Source: an uncultured Clostridia bacterium
GTDB taxonomy: Bacteria; Bacillota; Clostridia; TANB77; CAG-508
NCBI GenBank assembly: GCA_947594845.1
Contig: CANQEI010000002.1
Coordinates: 62,001-126,000 of the forward strand
DNA length: 64,000 nt
Direction: 5' to 3'
Under the pieces are notes generated by a model. It was not told the origin of the DNA, made no database searches, and saw only the letters and a program-made list of their open reading frames with translations. Below, in pieces: positions 8,653 to 18,295 of the stretch. The stretch's first letter is position 1; each line of letters starts with the position of its first letter. The position numbers and the translations under genes are program-made.

Positions 8653-10473
8653 ATGAATAACGAAAAGATTAGAAATGTAGCCATAATTGCACACGTTGAT
8701 CACGGAAAAACAACATTAGTTGATGCTATGCTTAAACAAAGTGGTATATTTAGAGAAAATGAACAAGTTGCTGAAAGAGTAATGGATTCAAATGACCTTG
8801 AAAAAGAAAGAGGAATTACAATACTTTCAAAAAATACAGCTGTTCATTATAAAGACATAAAAATAAATATAGTTGATACACCAGGTCATGCTGATTTTGG
8901 CGGTGAAGTTGAACGTGTTTTAAAAATGGTTGATGGAGTAGTTTTATTAGTTGATGCTTTTGAGGGAGCAATGCCACAAACAAGAGAAGTTTTAAAGAAA
9001 TCTTTAGCATTAAATTTAAAACCAATTGTTGTTATAAATAAAATAGATAGACCAGGAGCTAGACCAGAAAAGGTTGTTGATGAAGTTTTAGACTTATTTA
9101 TAGAATTAAATGCAAACGATGACCAACTAGACTTCCCTGTTGTATATGCATCTGGAAAACAAGGTACAGCTAGCTTAGATGTTACAAAACAAGATGAAAA
9201 CTTAGAATGTCTATTTGAGACTATTGTGAATTCAATAAATCCACCAGCTTGTGATCAAGATGGACCAATGCAAATGCTAGTTTCTAATATAGATTACGAT
9301 GACTATGTTGGAAGAATTGCGGTTGGTAGAGTTGAAAGAGGAACAGTTAAACTTGGAATGCCAGTAACAATATGCAAAAAAGATGATAAGACAGAAAGTG
9401 CAAGAGTTACAAAATTATACACTTATGACGGATTAAAAAGAATTGAAGTTGAAGAAGCTTCAGCTGGAGATATTATATGTATGTCAGGAATTGCTGATAT
9501 AAATATTGGAGATACAATATGCGACTATGAACACCCTGAAAAAATACCTTTTGTAGATATTGACGAACCAACAGTATCAATGACATTCAGTGTAAATAAT
9601 GGACCATTAGCAGGAAGAGAAGGACAATATATAACTTCTAGACATATTAGAGATAGATTATTTAAGGAATTAGACAGAAATGTTTCACTAAGAGTAAGAG
9701 AAACAGATTCACCAGATTCATTTGAAGTATCAGGTAGAGGTGAATTACATTTATCTGTTTTAATTGAAACAATGAGAAGAGAAGGATTTGAACTATTAGT
9801 TTCAAGACCAAAAGTTATTATAAAAGAAATTAATGGCGAAAAATGTGAACCTATTGAAAGACTTGTTGTAAACGTTCCAGATGATTGCATAGGTAACGTT
9901 ATTGAAAAGCTTGGAAAAAGAAAAGCAGAAATGGTTAATATGGAACCTGCTGAAGATGGACATACAAAAGTTGAATTTAAAATACCAGCAAGAGGTCTTA
10001 TTGGATATAGAACAGAATTCTTAACAGATACAAAAGGAAATGGAACTATGAACTCAATATTTGATTCATATGAACCATACAAAGGTGAAGTTATATCAAG
10101 AACTAGAGGAACAATAGTTGCTTTTGAAGCTGGTAAATCAATTACTTATGGACTTTATAATGCACAAGATAAAGGTGATTTATTTATAGGACCAGGTGTT
10201 GAAGTATATGAAGGAATGATAGTTGGAATCAATTCAAGACCAGAAGATTTAGCAATAAATGTATGCAAAGAAAAACATTTAACAAATACTAGAGCATCAG
10301 GTTCTGATGATGCATTAAGATTAGTTCCACCAATTCAAATGAGTTTAGAGAAAGCAATCGAATTTATCCAAGATGATGAACTTGTTGAGGTAACACCTTT
10401 AAATATTAGATTAAGAAAGAAAATCCTAGATACAAAGGAAAGAGAGAGAGCTGCTAGAAACAGTAATAAATAA
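8653..10473 (+). CDS. typA: Ribosome-associated GTPase TypA/BipA
   Basis: Translational GTPase of the EF-G family that binds the ribosome and helps 50S assembly and growth under stress or cold. G1 box AHVDHGKTT at residues 13-21, G3 DTPGHADFGGE, G4 NKIDR, followed by the EF-G-like domains and the BipA-specific C-terminus (GPGVEVYEGMIVGINSRP). The frame is open from an earlier ATG at 8620, but the ATG at 8653 has the ATAGGAG site and gives the usual N-terminus, so I chose it (606 residues). It has its own consensus promoter and is followed by a terminator. Confidence 0.95.
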   Translation: MNNEKIRNVAIIAHVDHGKTTLVDAMLKQSGIFRENEQVAERVMDSNDLEKERGITILSKNTAVHYKDIKINIVDTPGHADFGGEVERVLKMVDGVVLLVDAFEGAMPQTREVLKKSLALNLKPIVVINKIDRPGARPEKVVDEVLDLFIELNANDDQLDFPVVYASGKQGTASLDVTKQDENLECLFETIVNSINPPACDQDGPMQMLVSNIDYDDYVGRIAVGRVERGTVKLGMPVTICKKDDKTESARVTKLYTYDGLKRIEVEEASAGDIICMSGIADINIGDTICDYEHPEKIPFVDIDEPTVSMTFSVNNGPLAGREGQYITSRHIRDRLFKELDRNVSLRVRETDSPDSFEVSGRGELHLSVLIETMRREGFELLVSRPKVIIKEINGEKCEPIERLVVNVPDDCIGNVIEKLGKRKAEMVNMEPAEDGHTKVEFKIPARGLIGYRTEFLTDTKGNGTMNSIFDSYEPYKGEVISRTRGTIVAFEAGKSITYGLYNAQDKGDLFIGPGVEVYEGMIVGINSRPEDLAINVCKEKHLTNTRASGSDDALRLVPPIQMSLEKAIEFIQDDELVEVTPLNIRLRKKILDTKERERAARNSNK

Positions 10474-10476
10474 TAC

Positions 10477-10505
10477 AAAAGGCTTAGTTTATCTAAGCCT
10501 TTTAT
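10477..10505 (+). terminator. Intrinsic terminator of typA
   Basis: AAAAGGCTTAG / CTAAGCCTTTT, an 11-bp stem with a five-base loop and a T-rich 3' side, directly after the typA stop. Confidence 0.85.
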
Positions 10506-10543
10506 GATATAATAAAGTTCAATTACTTTTGAAGAGGATAGAA

Positions 10544-11737
10544 ATGAAAAAAATATTCAAGAATGCGTTTTTTGATACACTTTTATTTTTAGCAATATAT
10601 TTAATATCATATTTTATATTAAAACACTTTAATTTAATATTTATGCAATGGATTAGAGATTTAGCTTGTCTTGCAATTTCTATTGGATTTATTTTAGGAT
10701 TAATACAAATAAATATAAAACTTAGCAAAAAGAACATAGTGCTTTGCGTTATAGTGTGGCTTTTATTTTCGTTTATAATTATTGCAATGGCAGTAGTAGG
10801 TCTATTTTATATGATATTTATTTATGATTCTGAGTGCATTTCAAATTATGAAGGAAGAAAAATGGTACAAGAAACAAGAAATGTATTGAAAATTAATTAT
10901 ATCAACTATTACGACTATATGAACCCTTTTGTTAGAAGCAGACAAAAAAGAGTAAAAGTACAGTATGATGATGCAATAGCCGAAGATGAATATGCAGGAA
11001 CAACTTATTATAATGAAAAAGGTGAAGAAGTTGAAGATATTAATGGTACAGAATATGTTGATCTAACAGCATTAAAATCATTCACAATAGGGGAAAAAAA
11101 TAATAGATATGAAAACGTTAAGGAAGTTTTAGAACATACTAAAGAAAATTATTGTGGAAACTATTGTGATATAGAATCTAAAGAATTTACATTGTATATA
11201 TTTTTTTCTAATAATCCTCAAAAAATAGTAAATGATGAAAGCAAAGATAGAATAAACAAGATTATTGATACATTTTTGAAAAATCAAAAAGAAAATAGTA
11301 TTTATCGTATATATATTGATACTGGAGAAATACGAATAGTAAATATAGAAACTGATAGTATTTATAATAGTGACCAAAATAGAACAATGTACATTGATGC
11401 GAATGATGAAGAAGGCATACTTGACTATTGTAAGAAGGAGATTGGTAATTTCAGTAATGCAGAAGATACACAAGGAAGGAAAATACTTATTAGTTACAAG
11501 GAGAGTTTGTATAAAACTTCATATATCGAAATTATATATAAGCCCTTTATAAGTAAAGAAAAACAATCTGAAGATAGCGAAGCTATTGGAAATGTTGGAT
11601 ATTATGAATATTATGTAGATGGAGAATTAAAAGGTATTTATTATGTTCCTGACTGGAAAATTAATGTTTCTGAAAATAATGGAAAATTACATATGTATTT
11701 TAGTTCAAAAGATAATTCCGTAGAAATTTTTAAATAA
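10544..11737 (+). CDS. Uncharacterised membrane protein with three N-terminal TM helices
   Basis: Not recognised. About 397 residues from the ATG at 10544, which has a GAGGAT site 5 bases upstream; an in-frame TTG at 10529 is a less likely start. Three hydrophobic helices lie at about 8-27, 34-58 and 66-92, followed by a hydrophilic extracellular part (about 95-397) rich in Asp, Glu, Lys and Tyr. The C-terminal end reads YYVDGELKGIYYVPDW, and a degenerate copy of this string follows the gene (11763-11813), so the locus once held a paralogue. Probably a Clostridial sensor or surface protein; no function can be assigned. Confidence 0.55.
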   Translation: MKKIFKNAFFDTLLFLAIYLISYFILKHFNLIFMQWIRDLACLAISIGFILGLIQINIKLSKKNIVLCVIVWLLFSFIIIAMAVVGLFYMIFIYDSECISNYEGRKMVQETRNVLKINYINYYDYMNPFVRSRQKRVKVQYDDAIAEDEYAGTTYYNEKGEEVEDINGTEYVDLTALKSFTIGEKNNRYENVKEVLEHTKENYCGNYCDIESKEFTLYIFFSNNPQKIVNDESKDRINKIIDTFLKNQKENSIYRIYIDTGEIRIVNIETDSIYNSDQNRTMYIDANDEEGILDYCKKEIGNFSNAEDTQGRKILISYKESLYKTSYIEIIYKPFISKEKQSEDSEAIGNVGYYEYYVDGELKGIYYVPDWKINVSENNGKLHMYFSSKDNSVEIFK

Positions 11738-11762
11738 ACTAATAAAAATACTTTTGACACTA

Positions 11763-11813
11763 TATTACGTAGATGGAGAATTAAAAGGAAAATACTACTA
11801 TAACTATATGTGA
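11763..11813 (+). pseudogene. Remnant of a paralogue's 3' end
   Basis: Sixteen codons plus stop read YYVDGELKGKYYYNYM*, nearly repeating YYVDGELKGIYYV near the C-terminus of the preceding gene. There is no start or ribosome-binding site. It looks like the surviving tail of a tandem duplicate after deletion. Confidence 0.6.
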
Positions 11814-11845
11814 GTTTATGAAATAAAAAAAAATAGGAGATAAAA

Positions 11846-12436
11846 ATGTTTAATGATAAAGTTTTGGAAGAAGTAAAGAAAAAGGCATTAGAAGACCATA
11901 TTCCAATAATAATGGATGATACATTAGAAAAAATAAAAGAAATATTAAATGAAGAAAAGCCAAAAAGAATATTGGAAATAGGAACTGCTGTTGGATATTC
12001 TGCAAGTCAATTTGCAAAATTCACAGACGATGATTGTATTATAGATACAATTGAAATTGACGAAGAAAGAGCTAAAGAAGCGCAAAATAACATTAAAGAA
12101 ATAGGAATAGAAGACAGAATACATATTATAGTTGGAAATGCAGTCGATATATTGCCAACTATAAATGAAAAATATGATGTTATTTTTATTGATGCTGCAA
12201 AAGGAAAATATCCGATATTTTTAGAGTATGGAATAAAATTAATAAAACCAGGTGGATTAATATTAGCAGACAATATTCTATATAAAGGATATGTAATGAG
12301 TGATTATAACAAGCATAAACAAAGAACAGCAGTTAGACATTTAAGAGAGTTTATTAAAGAAGTAACTGAAAATGAAAAACTAGAAACTGAAATATTAGAA
12401 ATAGGAGATGGACTTTCTATAACGAGAGTTAATTAA
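11846..12436 (+). CDS. trmR: O-methyltransferase, likely tRNA 5-hydroxyuridine methyltransferase TrmR
   Basis: Class I SAM-dependent methyltransferase of the O-methyltransferase family 3. The SAM-binding motif I is LEIGTAVGYSAS (about 40-51), the acidic ribose-binding residue sits in DTIEIDEERA, and VIFIDAAKGKY plus GGLILADNIL match the metal and active-site region. The length of 196 fits YrrM/TrmR. In Bacillus subtilis yrrM (trmR) lies beside two U32 peptidase-like genes that make the 5-hydroxyuridine it methylates at tRNA position 34. A U32 gene lies 1.7 kb downstream here, supporting this role. Caffeoyl-CoA-type O-methyltransferase is the generic alternative. AATAGGAG site before ATG. Confidence 0.72.
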   Translation: MFNDKVLEEVKKKALEDHIPIIMDDTLEKIKEILNEEKPKRILEIGTAVGYSASQFAKFTDDDCIIDTIEIDEERAKEAQNNIKEIGIEDRIHIIVGNAVDILPTINEKYDVIFIDAAKGKYPIFLEYGIKLIKPGGLILADNILYKGYVMSDYNKHKQRTAVRHLREFIKEVTENEKLETEILEIGDGLSITRVN

Positions 12437-12455
12437 TAAAAAATAAATGAAAAAA

Positions 12456-12489
12456 CGGATGGAAAAAACACCATCCGCTTTCCTTTTTT
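12456..12489. terminator. Bidirectional terminator
   Basis: CGGATGG / CCATCCG stem with an eight-base loop. An A-run on the left gives a T-run for the minus strand, and CTTTCCTTTTTT follows on the plus strand. It separates the methyltransferase gene from the converging foreign gene. Confidence 0.75.
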
Positions 12490-12517
12490 GGCTACATTTA
12501 GCCTAGTCGAGAACCTC

Positions 12518-12847
12518 TTAGAGCAGATAAACGTTGCTGATTGGAACACCAACATCGGTTTCACGATGAGTGGGCACGATTGCGATGAACTGTTCAGAAT
12601 AATCAACAGCATCAAACCCGGTTTTGACGGTATGGTATTTGCCGCCCTGGATATAGATAGTATTAATACTGCACAAGTCTGGGTCATCTAAACTGTTATC
12701 ATTCTTTGCAACCTGAAAGCTCTTAACGTTTCCACCGTGTCGTCTCCAAATTCTAATAAGCATCTCTTTATCTTCGATTGGTATTACGGTATCAAATTCC
12801 TTCTCAAGAGATTCAATAAACCGCTTTTCATGATGCTGCAACTTCAA
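12518..12847 (-). CDS. Orphan 109-aa protein of foreign base composition
   Basis: Unrecognised soluble protein. In bases 12541-12660, inside the gene, 55 of 120 are G or C (46%), against 14 of 60 in a counted neighbouring line (12181-12240), and codons such as CGG, CTC, CCC and GCC are used. AAAGGAG lies 8 bases before a TTG start at 12847; a GTG at 12856 is also open but overlaps the ribosome-binding site. The sequence is mixed alpha/beta with charged N-terminal helix (HHEKRFIESLEKEFD) and contains IRIWRRHGGNVKSF. No signal peptide or membrane segment. It has its own shared terminator on the 3' side. Composition strongly suggests recent horizontal transfer. Confidence 0.6.
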   Translation of the reverse strand: MKLQHHEKRFIESLEKEFDTVIPIEDKEMLIRIWRRHGGNVKSFQVAKNDNSLDDPDLCSINTIYIQGGKYHTVKTGFDAVDYSEQFIAIVPTHRETDVGVPISNVYLL

Positions 12848-12944
12848 GAGATTCACTCCTTTCTATACAGGATATAAATAATATATCATAAAAATCCCAT
12901 TAAAACAAGTAATTGAAAGAATAATTTACATAATATAAACAAAA

Positions 12945-12978
12945 TATAAAAAGAAAGATATAGGATATTCCTATATCT
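12945..12978 (-). terminator. Intrinsic terminator of ppaC
   Basis: AGATATAGGA / TCCTATATCT, a 10-bp stem with a three-base loop. Read on the minus strand, TTTCTTTTT follows. It lies about 20 bases past the ppaC stop. Confidence 0.75.
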
Positions 12979-13000
12979 TCCGAAAAAAATTTATTTATTT

Positions 13001-13927
13001 TTATTCTGCATTAGAAGTAAGAACAGGAATAACTTGTTTCTTTCTTGAAACTATTCCTTTTAAAAATGCAGTATTATTTTCTAATTTTACTGAATATGAT
13101 TTTTCAACTAAATTAGCATGTGAACCTAAAACAATAGCTTGAGAATTACTATTAATAATATCAGTAATTAATAACAAATCTAAATCTAAACCTAAAGATT
13201 CAACATCTTTATTCATAGCTTCTTCTAATTTTGCTTTTCTTGTCATTACTTCATCTATATCAGCAGTATTTACTTGAGAAATTTTTGCTTTAATTTTATC
13301 AGCAATTGTAACAACTTTAGCATCTAGATTAACTAATTCTTCTTCAGAGAAAGAAGATAAGTCAGTTCCAGCTTTAAGCATAGCTAATCCATAAGAGTTA
13401 ATATCAGTATTAGAAATTTTTGCAAGTTTCTCAGCAGTTGTTCTATCTAAGTCAGTACAAGTTGGTGATTTGAATAGTAATGTATCAGAAATAATAGCAC
13501 TTAACATTAATCCGGCAACATCAACAGGAATTGCTATATTATTTTGTTCAAATAATTTATAAAGGATTGTACAAGTACATCCTACTGGTTCTGCATAATA
13601 ATATAAAGGATCAGCTGTTTGAAAATTAGAAATTCTATGATGATCAACAACCATATATATATGAGCTTTCTCAATATTTTCAACTGATTGATCTGCTTCA
13701 TTATGATCAACTAAAACAATATTATCATTTTCAGTTACTGATGAAAGCAATTCAGGAGCACCAATTTTAAAATGATTTAAAGCGTATTCTGTTTCTTTAG
13801 AAATATTTCCAAGTCTACGAGGCTCAGCAACATTTCCTAGCTTGGTTTGTAAAAATGCCATAGCAATGCTAGATGCTATAGAATCTGTATCAGGACTTTT
13901 ATGTCCAAAAACTAATAATTTTTCCAT
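13001..13927 (-). CDS. ppaC: Manganese-dependent inorganic pyrophosphatase (family II)
   Basis: Hydrolyses pyrophosphate to drive biosynthetic reactions. DHH-family enzyme: FGHKSPDTDSIAS (metal ligands H8, D12, D14), VDHNE, the family DHH at VVDHHR, and a C-terminal DHHA2 domain whose substrate-binding end has a typical SRKKQ near residue 296. The length of 308 is right for a family II enzyme without regulatory CBS domains. Stand-alone minus-strand gene with its own terminator. It interrupts the likely TrmR-U32 pair. The cofactor is Mn2+ or Co2+, which links loosely to the manganese export unit at 57-60 kb. Confidence 0.94.
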   Translation of the reverse strand: MEKLLVFGHKSPDTDSIASSIAMAFLQTKLGNVAEPRRLGNISKETEYALNHFKIGAPELLSSVTENDNIVLVDHNEADQSVENIEKAHIYMVVDHHRISNFQTADPLYYYAEPVGCTCTILYKLFEQNNIAIPVDVAGLMLSAIISDTLLFKSPTCTDLDRTTAEKLAKISNTDINSYGLAMLKAGTDLSSFSEEELVNLDAKVVTIADKIKAKISQVNTADIDEVMTRKAKLEEAMNKDVESLGLDLDLLLITDIINSNSQAIVLGSHANLVEKSYSVKLENNTAFLKGIVSRKKQVIPVLTSNAE

Positions 13928-14092
13928 ATAAATTACTCCATTCTTTTTAAAAAATCTAGGAATATATTATAATATTTTGGAAATTAAATCAACTATTTTT
14001 ATTAATATAGGAAAAATAAACCATTTCAGACTAGCTTTTAACCGTTATATATGATATATTATTTATGTTAAAAATTAGAAAGGGAAAAATAC

Positions 14093-15325
14093 ATGTCAAA
14101 AATTGAATTATTAGCACCAGCAGGTTCTTTTGAAAAAGCTAAAATAGCATTTTTATACGGCGCAGATGCAGTATATATGGGAACCAAAAGTTTATCATTA
14201 CGTACAAGAGTACAAGTAGATGATGATGACTTAGAAAAAACAATAGAATATGCACATAAAATAGGCAAAAAGGTTTATGTAGCAATTAATATATTTGCAT
14301 GGGACGAAAAGTACAATGAAATTATTAATGCGGCTAAAAGATTAGATAAACTCAAACCCGACGGGATAATTGCATCTGATGGAGGAGTAATCGATATTTT
14401 AAAAGAATATGCACCTAACATAGATATTCATATTAGTACACAAGCAAATGTATTGAGTTATCATACTGCAAACTTTTGGTATAAAAATGGAGCAAAAAGA
14501 ATTATTCTTGGAAGAGAAATGGATAAAGAACAAATAAAAGAACTAATTAAAAATAAACCAAAAGATTTAGAAATAGAAATGTTTGTACATGGTGCTCTAT
14601 GCTGGGGATATTCAGGAAGATGCTTTTTAAGCGATTTTCTTAGTGGACGAAGCGCAAACCTTGGAGATTGTGTTCAAAGCTGTAGATGGGCATATAATAT
14701 TTACCTAGAAGAAAAAAATAATCCTGGAAATTTAATGCCTATAGAAGATGATGATAATGGAACATATATATTATCATCAAAAGATTTGTGTTTAATAAAA
14801 GAAATACCTGAAATAATAGAAATGGGAGTAGATAGTCTAAAAATAGAGGGAAGACTTAAAACAGAATATTACTTAGCATCAGTAGTTAATAGTTATAGAA
14901 ATGCAATTGACGATTACTATAAAGATTCTGAAAAATATGACTATAAAAAATATTTAGAAGAACTTGAAAAAACAAAAACAAGAGGTTTAACAACATTTTA
15001 TTTTAATGATAGAAATAATAAAGATTTTCAAGAATATGAAGGTAAACAATATAATGCAAATTATGAATATGGCGGAAAAGTAATTTCAAAAGAAAATGAA
15101 AAAACAATAATTGAAATAAAAAATAAACTTACTGTTGGAGATGAAATGGAAATAATAATTCCAGGTAAAATTGAAACAGAGAAATTTATAATTAATAAAT
15201 TATGGGATATAGAAACAAATGAAGAAATTCAAACAGTAAATCCAGGAAGGGCAGAACAAAAAGTAAAAATGATTTTGCCAATTGAATGTAAAGAGAATTG
15301 GATTTTAAGAAGAAAAAAACAATAA
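14093..15325 (+). CDS. U32-family protein, likely tRNA hydroxylation protein TrhP
   Basis: Peptidase U32-like protein, 410 residues. The family signature is clear at about 163-202: EMFVHGALCWGYSGRC then SGRSANLGDCVQSCRW, containing the conserved cysteines thought to bind an iron-sulfur cluster. Members first called collagenases are now known as RNA-hydroxylating enzymes: TrhP makes 5-hydroxyuridine at tRNA position 34 using prephenate-derived chemistry, and RlhA acts on 23S rRNA. The closeness to a TrmR-like methyltransferase supports TrhP. B. subtilis has two such subunits (yrrN, yrrO); only one is seen here. GAAAGGG site before ATG. The next gene is lysS, 55 bases on. Confidence 0.75.
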   Translation: MSKIELLAPAGSFEKAKIAFLYGADAVYMGTKSLSLRTRVQVDDDDLEKTIEYAHKIGKKVYVAINIFAWDEKYNEIINAAKRLDKLKPDGIIASDGGVIDILKEYAPNIDIHISTQANVLSYHTANFWYKNGAKRIILGREMDKEQIKELIKNKPKDLEIEMFVHGALCWGYSGRCFLSDFLSGRSANLGDCVQSCRWAYNIYLEEKNNPGNLMPIEDDDNGTYILSSKDLCLIKEIPEIIEMGVDSLKIEGRLKTEYYLASVVNSYRNAIDDYYKDSEKYDYKKYLEELEKTKTRGLTTFYFNDRNNKDFQEYEGKQYNANYEYGGKVISKENEKTIIEIKNKLTVGDEMEIIIPGKIETEKFIINKLWDIETNEEIQTVNPGRAEQKVKMILPIECKENWILRRKKQ

Positions 15326-15380
15326 CATATAAAAAATAAATTTATAATTAATGAATAAAATTTGAAAGGAAAGATAGAAA

Positions 15381-16883
15381 ATGAGTGAAAATGAAACAAT
15401 GGAACAAAATGAAGAATTAGATATGAATCATCTAATTGCTATTAGAAAGGAAAAGTTAAAGGAATTACAAGAAGCGGGAAATGATCCTTTTGAAATAACA
15501 AAATATGATAGAACAAATACAGCAGGAGAAATAAAGGCAAACTATGAAAAATTTGAACAAAAGGATGTAAAAGTTGCAGGAAGAATAATTGCTAAAAGAA
15601 TTATGGGAAAAGCATCATTCTGCACTATTCAAGACTGTGATGAAAAAATTCAAAGCTATGTTAGCATTAATGATTTAGGAGAAGAATCATATAAAGCTTT
15701 TAAAACATGGGACATAGGCGATATTATAGGAATTTCTGGATTTGTTTTTAAAACTAGAACAGAAGAAATTTCTGTTCATGCAAAGGAAGTTGTACTTTTA
15801 TCAAAATCATTAAGACCATTACCAGAAAAATTTCATGGATTAAAAGATACTGATTTAAGATATAGACAAAGATATGTAGATTTAATAATGAATCCAGAAG
15901 TTAAGAATACATTTATAATGAGAAGTAACATTATTAAAGAAATTAGAAGAATATTAGATGAAAAAGGTTATCTAGAAGTTGAAACACCTATATTAAATAC
16001 AATTTCAGGTGGAGCAACAGCTAAACCATTTATTACTCATCATAATGCATTAAACTTAGATATGTATTTAAGAATTGCAACAGAATTAAACCTTAAGAGA
16101 TTAATTGTTGGTGGATATGACAAAGTATATGAAATGGGAAGAATTTTTAGAAATGAAGGAATGGATATTAGACATAATCCAGAATTCACTACAATAGAAC
16201 TTTATGCAGCATATGAAGATTATAATGATATGATGGATATTACTGAAGAAATTATTTCTAAATGTGCAATGAAAGTTTGTGGAACAACAAAAATAAATTA
16301 TCAAGGACAAGACATAGATTTAACACCAACTTGGAAAAGAATCACTATGATTGACTCTATAAAGGAAGCATGTGGAGTTGATTTTAATGAGATTCAAACA
16401 GATGAAGAAGCAGTTAAACTAGCAGAAGAAAGAAAAATGGAATTTGCTGATGAAACAAAAAGAACTCGTGGAGATGTTATATCAATGTTCTTTGATGAAT
16501 ATGTTGAAAAAACATTAATTCAACCAACATTTGTATATGATTATCCAGTTGAAATTTCACCACTTGCAAAGAGAAAACCATCTGATCCACGATTAACAGA
16601 AAGATTTGAAGTATTTATCGGTGGAAGAGAATATGGAAATGCATTCTCAGAATTAAATGATCCAATAGACCAATATGAAAGATTTAAGAAACAAGTTGAA
16701 GCCAGAAATGCCGGAGATGATGAAGCTGGAATGATGGATGAAGATTTTATAAATGCTCTTGAATACGGAATGCCACCAACAGGAGGATTAGGAATAGGAA
16801 TTGATAGATTAATAATGCTTTTAACAGATGCTGCTTCTATCAGAGATGTATTACTATTTCCAACAATGAAACCATTGGCATAG
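15381..16883 (+). CDS. lysS: Lysyl-tRNA synthetase, class II
   Basis: Charges tRNA-Lys. The N-terminal OB-fold anticodon-binding domain (about 60-165) is followed by the class II core: motif 1 near residue 195, motif 2 at [21 protein letters not shown] and motif 3 in [13 protein letters not shown]. The length of 500 and the LLFPTMKP end are normal. GAAAGGAAAG site before ATG. No T-box leader lies in the 55-base gap from the U32 gene, so the two may share a transcript. A coding-like remnant starts in another frame across its stop codon (16882-16977). Confidence 0.96.
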   Translation: MSENETMEQNEELDMNHLIAIRKEKLKELQEAGNDPFEITKYDRTNTAGEIKANYEKFEQKDVKVAGRIIAKRIMGKASFCTIQDCDEKIQSYVSINDLGEESYKAFKTWDIGDIIGISGFVFKTRTEEISVHAKEVVLLSKSLRPLPEKFHGLKDTDLRYRQRYVDLIMNPEVKNTFIMRSNIIKEIRRILDEKGYLEVETPILNTISGGATAKPFITHHNALNLDMYLRIATELNLKRLIVGGYDKVYEMGRIFRNEGMDIRHNPEFTTIELYAAYEDYNDMMDITEEIISKCAMKVCGTTKINYQGQDIDLTPTWKRITMIDSIKEACGVDFNEIQTDEEAVKLAEERKMEFADETKRTRGDVISMFFDEYVEKTLIQPTFVYDYPVEISPLAKRKPSDPRLTERFEVFIGGREYGNAFSELNDPIDQYERFKKQVEARNAGDDEAGMMDEDFINALEYGMPPTGGLGIGIDRLIMLLTDAASIRDVLLFPTMKPLA

Positions 16884-16977
16884 TTTAGGTAAAGTTAAAG
16901 ATGTAAAAGAAGCATTTGAAGAATATCCAGTTAAAGAAGAAGAACATAAGGGCCAACTATTAAAAATTGCAAGGTAA
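16882..16977 (+). pseudogene. Coding-like remnant after lysS
   Basis: In the frame beginning at 16882, 31 codons and a stop read as a plausible protein tail ([16 protein letters not shown], then VKEEEHKGQLLKIAR). It has no start codon or ribosome-binding site, and lysS itself has a normal C-terminus, so this is probably the 3' remnant of a lost gene. Confidence 0.4.
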
Positions 16978-17054
16978 GAATAATGAATTTAGTTTATTAA
17001 TAAAATACATTTTGAAGATAAAACAAAAGAAAAAATTAAGGAGAATAATAAATT

Positions 17055-18245
17055 ATGAATGAGTTAAATGAGGCATTAAAAGAAACATATGAAAGAGCAA
17101 TAAATGAAACTTTACATGGACTAAAAGTATATTCTAGAGATGTAAACCTTCCAAAAAGCTTAGAAGAAAAATATGTTCCATATACAGTTATTTTAGAAAG
17201 AGGATATACTGATGCTACTACAATAATATCAGGCATGAAAACTACTCATAGATTTAGTATTCTTTCAAACCATATATTTGAATGTTCAAAACATGGCGTA
17301 GAAACAAAATTTGACCTTTCAATTGCCCAACGTAATTCTCGCTTTTTAATATTAGACAAATATGAATACCATAAAAAGACGCAAATTATTTTATTACATC
17401 TTCCAAATAATAAGGACTGGAAGTTATTTCAAAATTTGAGAATAGATATTTTAGATAATGTCATAGAAGAATGTCATAAGAGATTTGAGAATGAATGTGA
17501 GCAAAAAGTTGTACCTCAAATTGCTAGCAAAGAATGGATAGAACGTTGTTCTGCACCACTTGGAATGGACGAAAAAGGAAACTTGTTTGATTTAAACATA
17601 CTTTTAAAATTTGAACTTAGAAAGATTAGTACGGCAAACTTTAGAAATTTATATCATCAAATTATATATGTAAATTCAATACCTGAACTTCAAAATAGGC
17701 TAAACGGAAATATTGAAACCATTAGAGAAGATGATGGATTTTTAGCTTATGGATATATAGATAATCAAGATGAACTTTCTTTTAAAGTTTTGTGTTCAGC
17801 TAATATTAGGGATAACAAACTTTCAAGAGGAAACTTTAATGAATCGACAGACATTACTATTAAAAGAAGTCAATTGGACGATTGTGATTTTATTAATTTA
17901 GATGAATGCGAATTTGAAATCTCTGATATTTATAATTATATTTTAAATATAAATAATAATTATAAAGCTGAAAATACTCAAATTGAAGAAATGAGGACAA
18001 TTACTTTTTTTGATAACATTAGGGATCATAATTTTCCAGATAATGTTCAAGTGATATTATATAAAGAAGGATTAGAAGCTGAATTAGCGTGGGTTAAATG
18101 CTTAAAATATGATAATAATGAATTCTTTGGAAAATTACTTAATGAACCAAGTAAAGATTATGGAATTCACTATGGGAATATAATTAGTTTTAAAGCTATG
18201 AGCCAAAATGGAAATGTACAATGTGTCTGTATATGTAAAAGTTAG
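17055..18245 (+). CDS. Uncharacterised cytoplasmic protein with a DUF2314-like C-terminus
   Basis: 396 residues, no signal peptide or membrane segment, acidic with many Asn. The last third (about 315-390) has the pattern DNVQVILYKEGLEAELAWV ... FFGKLLNEP ... GIHYGNIISF, which resembles the DUF2314 (YegJ-type) domain; the remainder may belong to DUF4026, often joined to it in Bacillota. Both assignments come from memory of the families and are uncertain. The role is unknown. AAGGAG site 8 bases before the start. It stands between the lysS remnant and an M50 protease, and no promoter is obvious. Confidence 0.55.
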   Translation: MNELNEALKETYERAINETLHGLKVYSRDVNLPKSLEEKYVPYTVILERGYTDATTIISGMKTTHRFSILSNHIFECSKHGVETKFDLSIAQRNSRFLILDKYEYHKKTQIILLHLPNNKDWKLFQNLRIDILDNVIEECHKRFENECEQKVVPQIASKEWIERCSAPLGMDEKGNLFDLNILLKFELRKISTANFRNLYHQIIYVNSIPELQNRLNGNIETIREDDGFLAYGYIDNQDELSFKVLCSANIRDNKLSRGNFNESTDITIKRSQLDDCDFINLDECEFEISDIYNYILNINNNYKAENTQIEEMRTITFFDNIRDHNFPDNVQVILYKEGLEAELAWVKCLKYDNNEFFGKLLNEPSKDYGIHYGNIISFKAMSQNGNVQCVCICKS

Positions 18246-18295
18246 AATAAATGCAGAATAGCAGAATTTTAATAAATAATTAAAAGGAGAAAATT

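Noticed and set aside
15326-15380. T-box leader for lysS, and likewise before argS and asnB
   Set aside because: No AGGGTGGNACCGCG-like element or specifier hairpin is visible in any of these short upstream regions.
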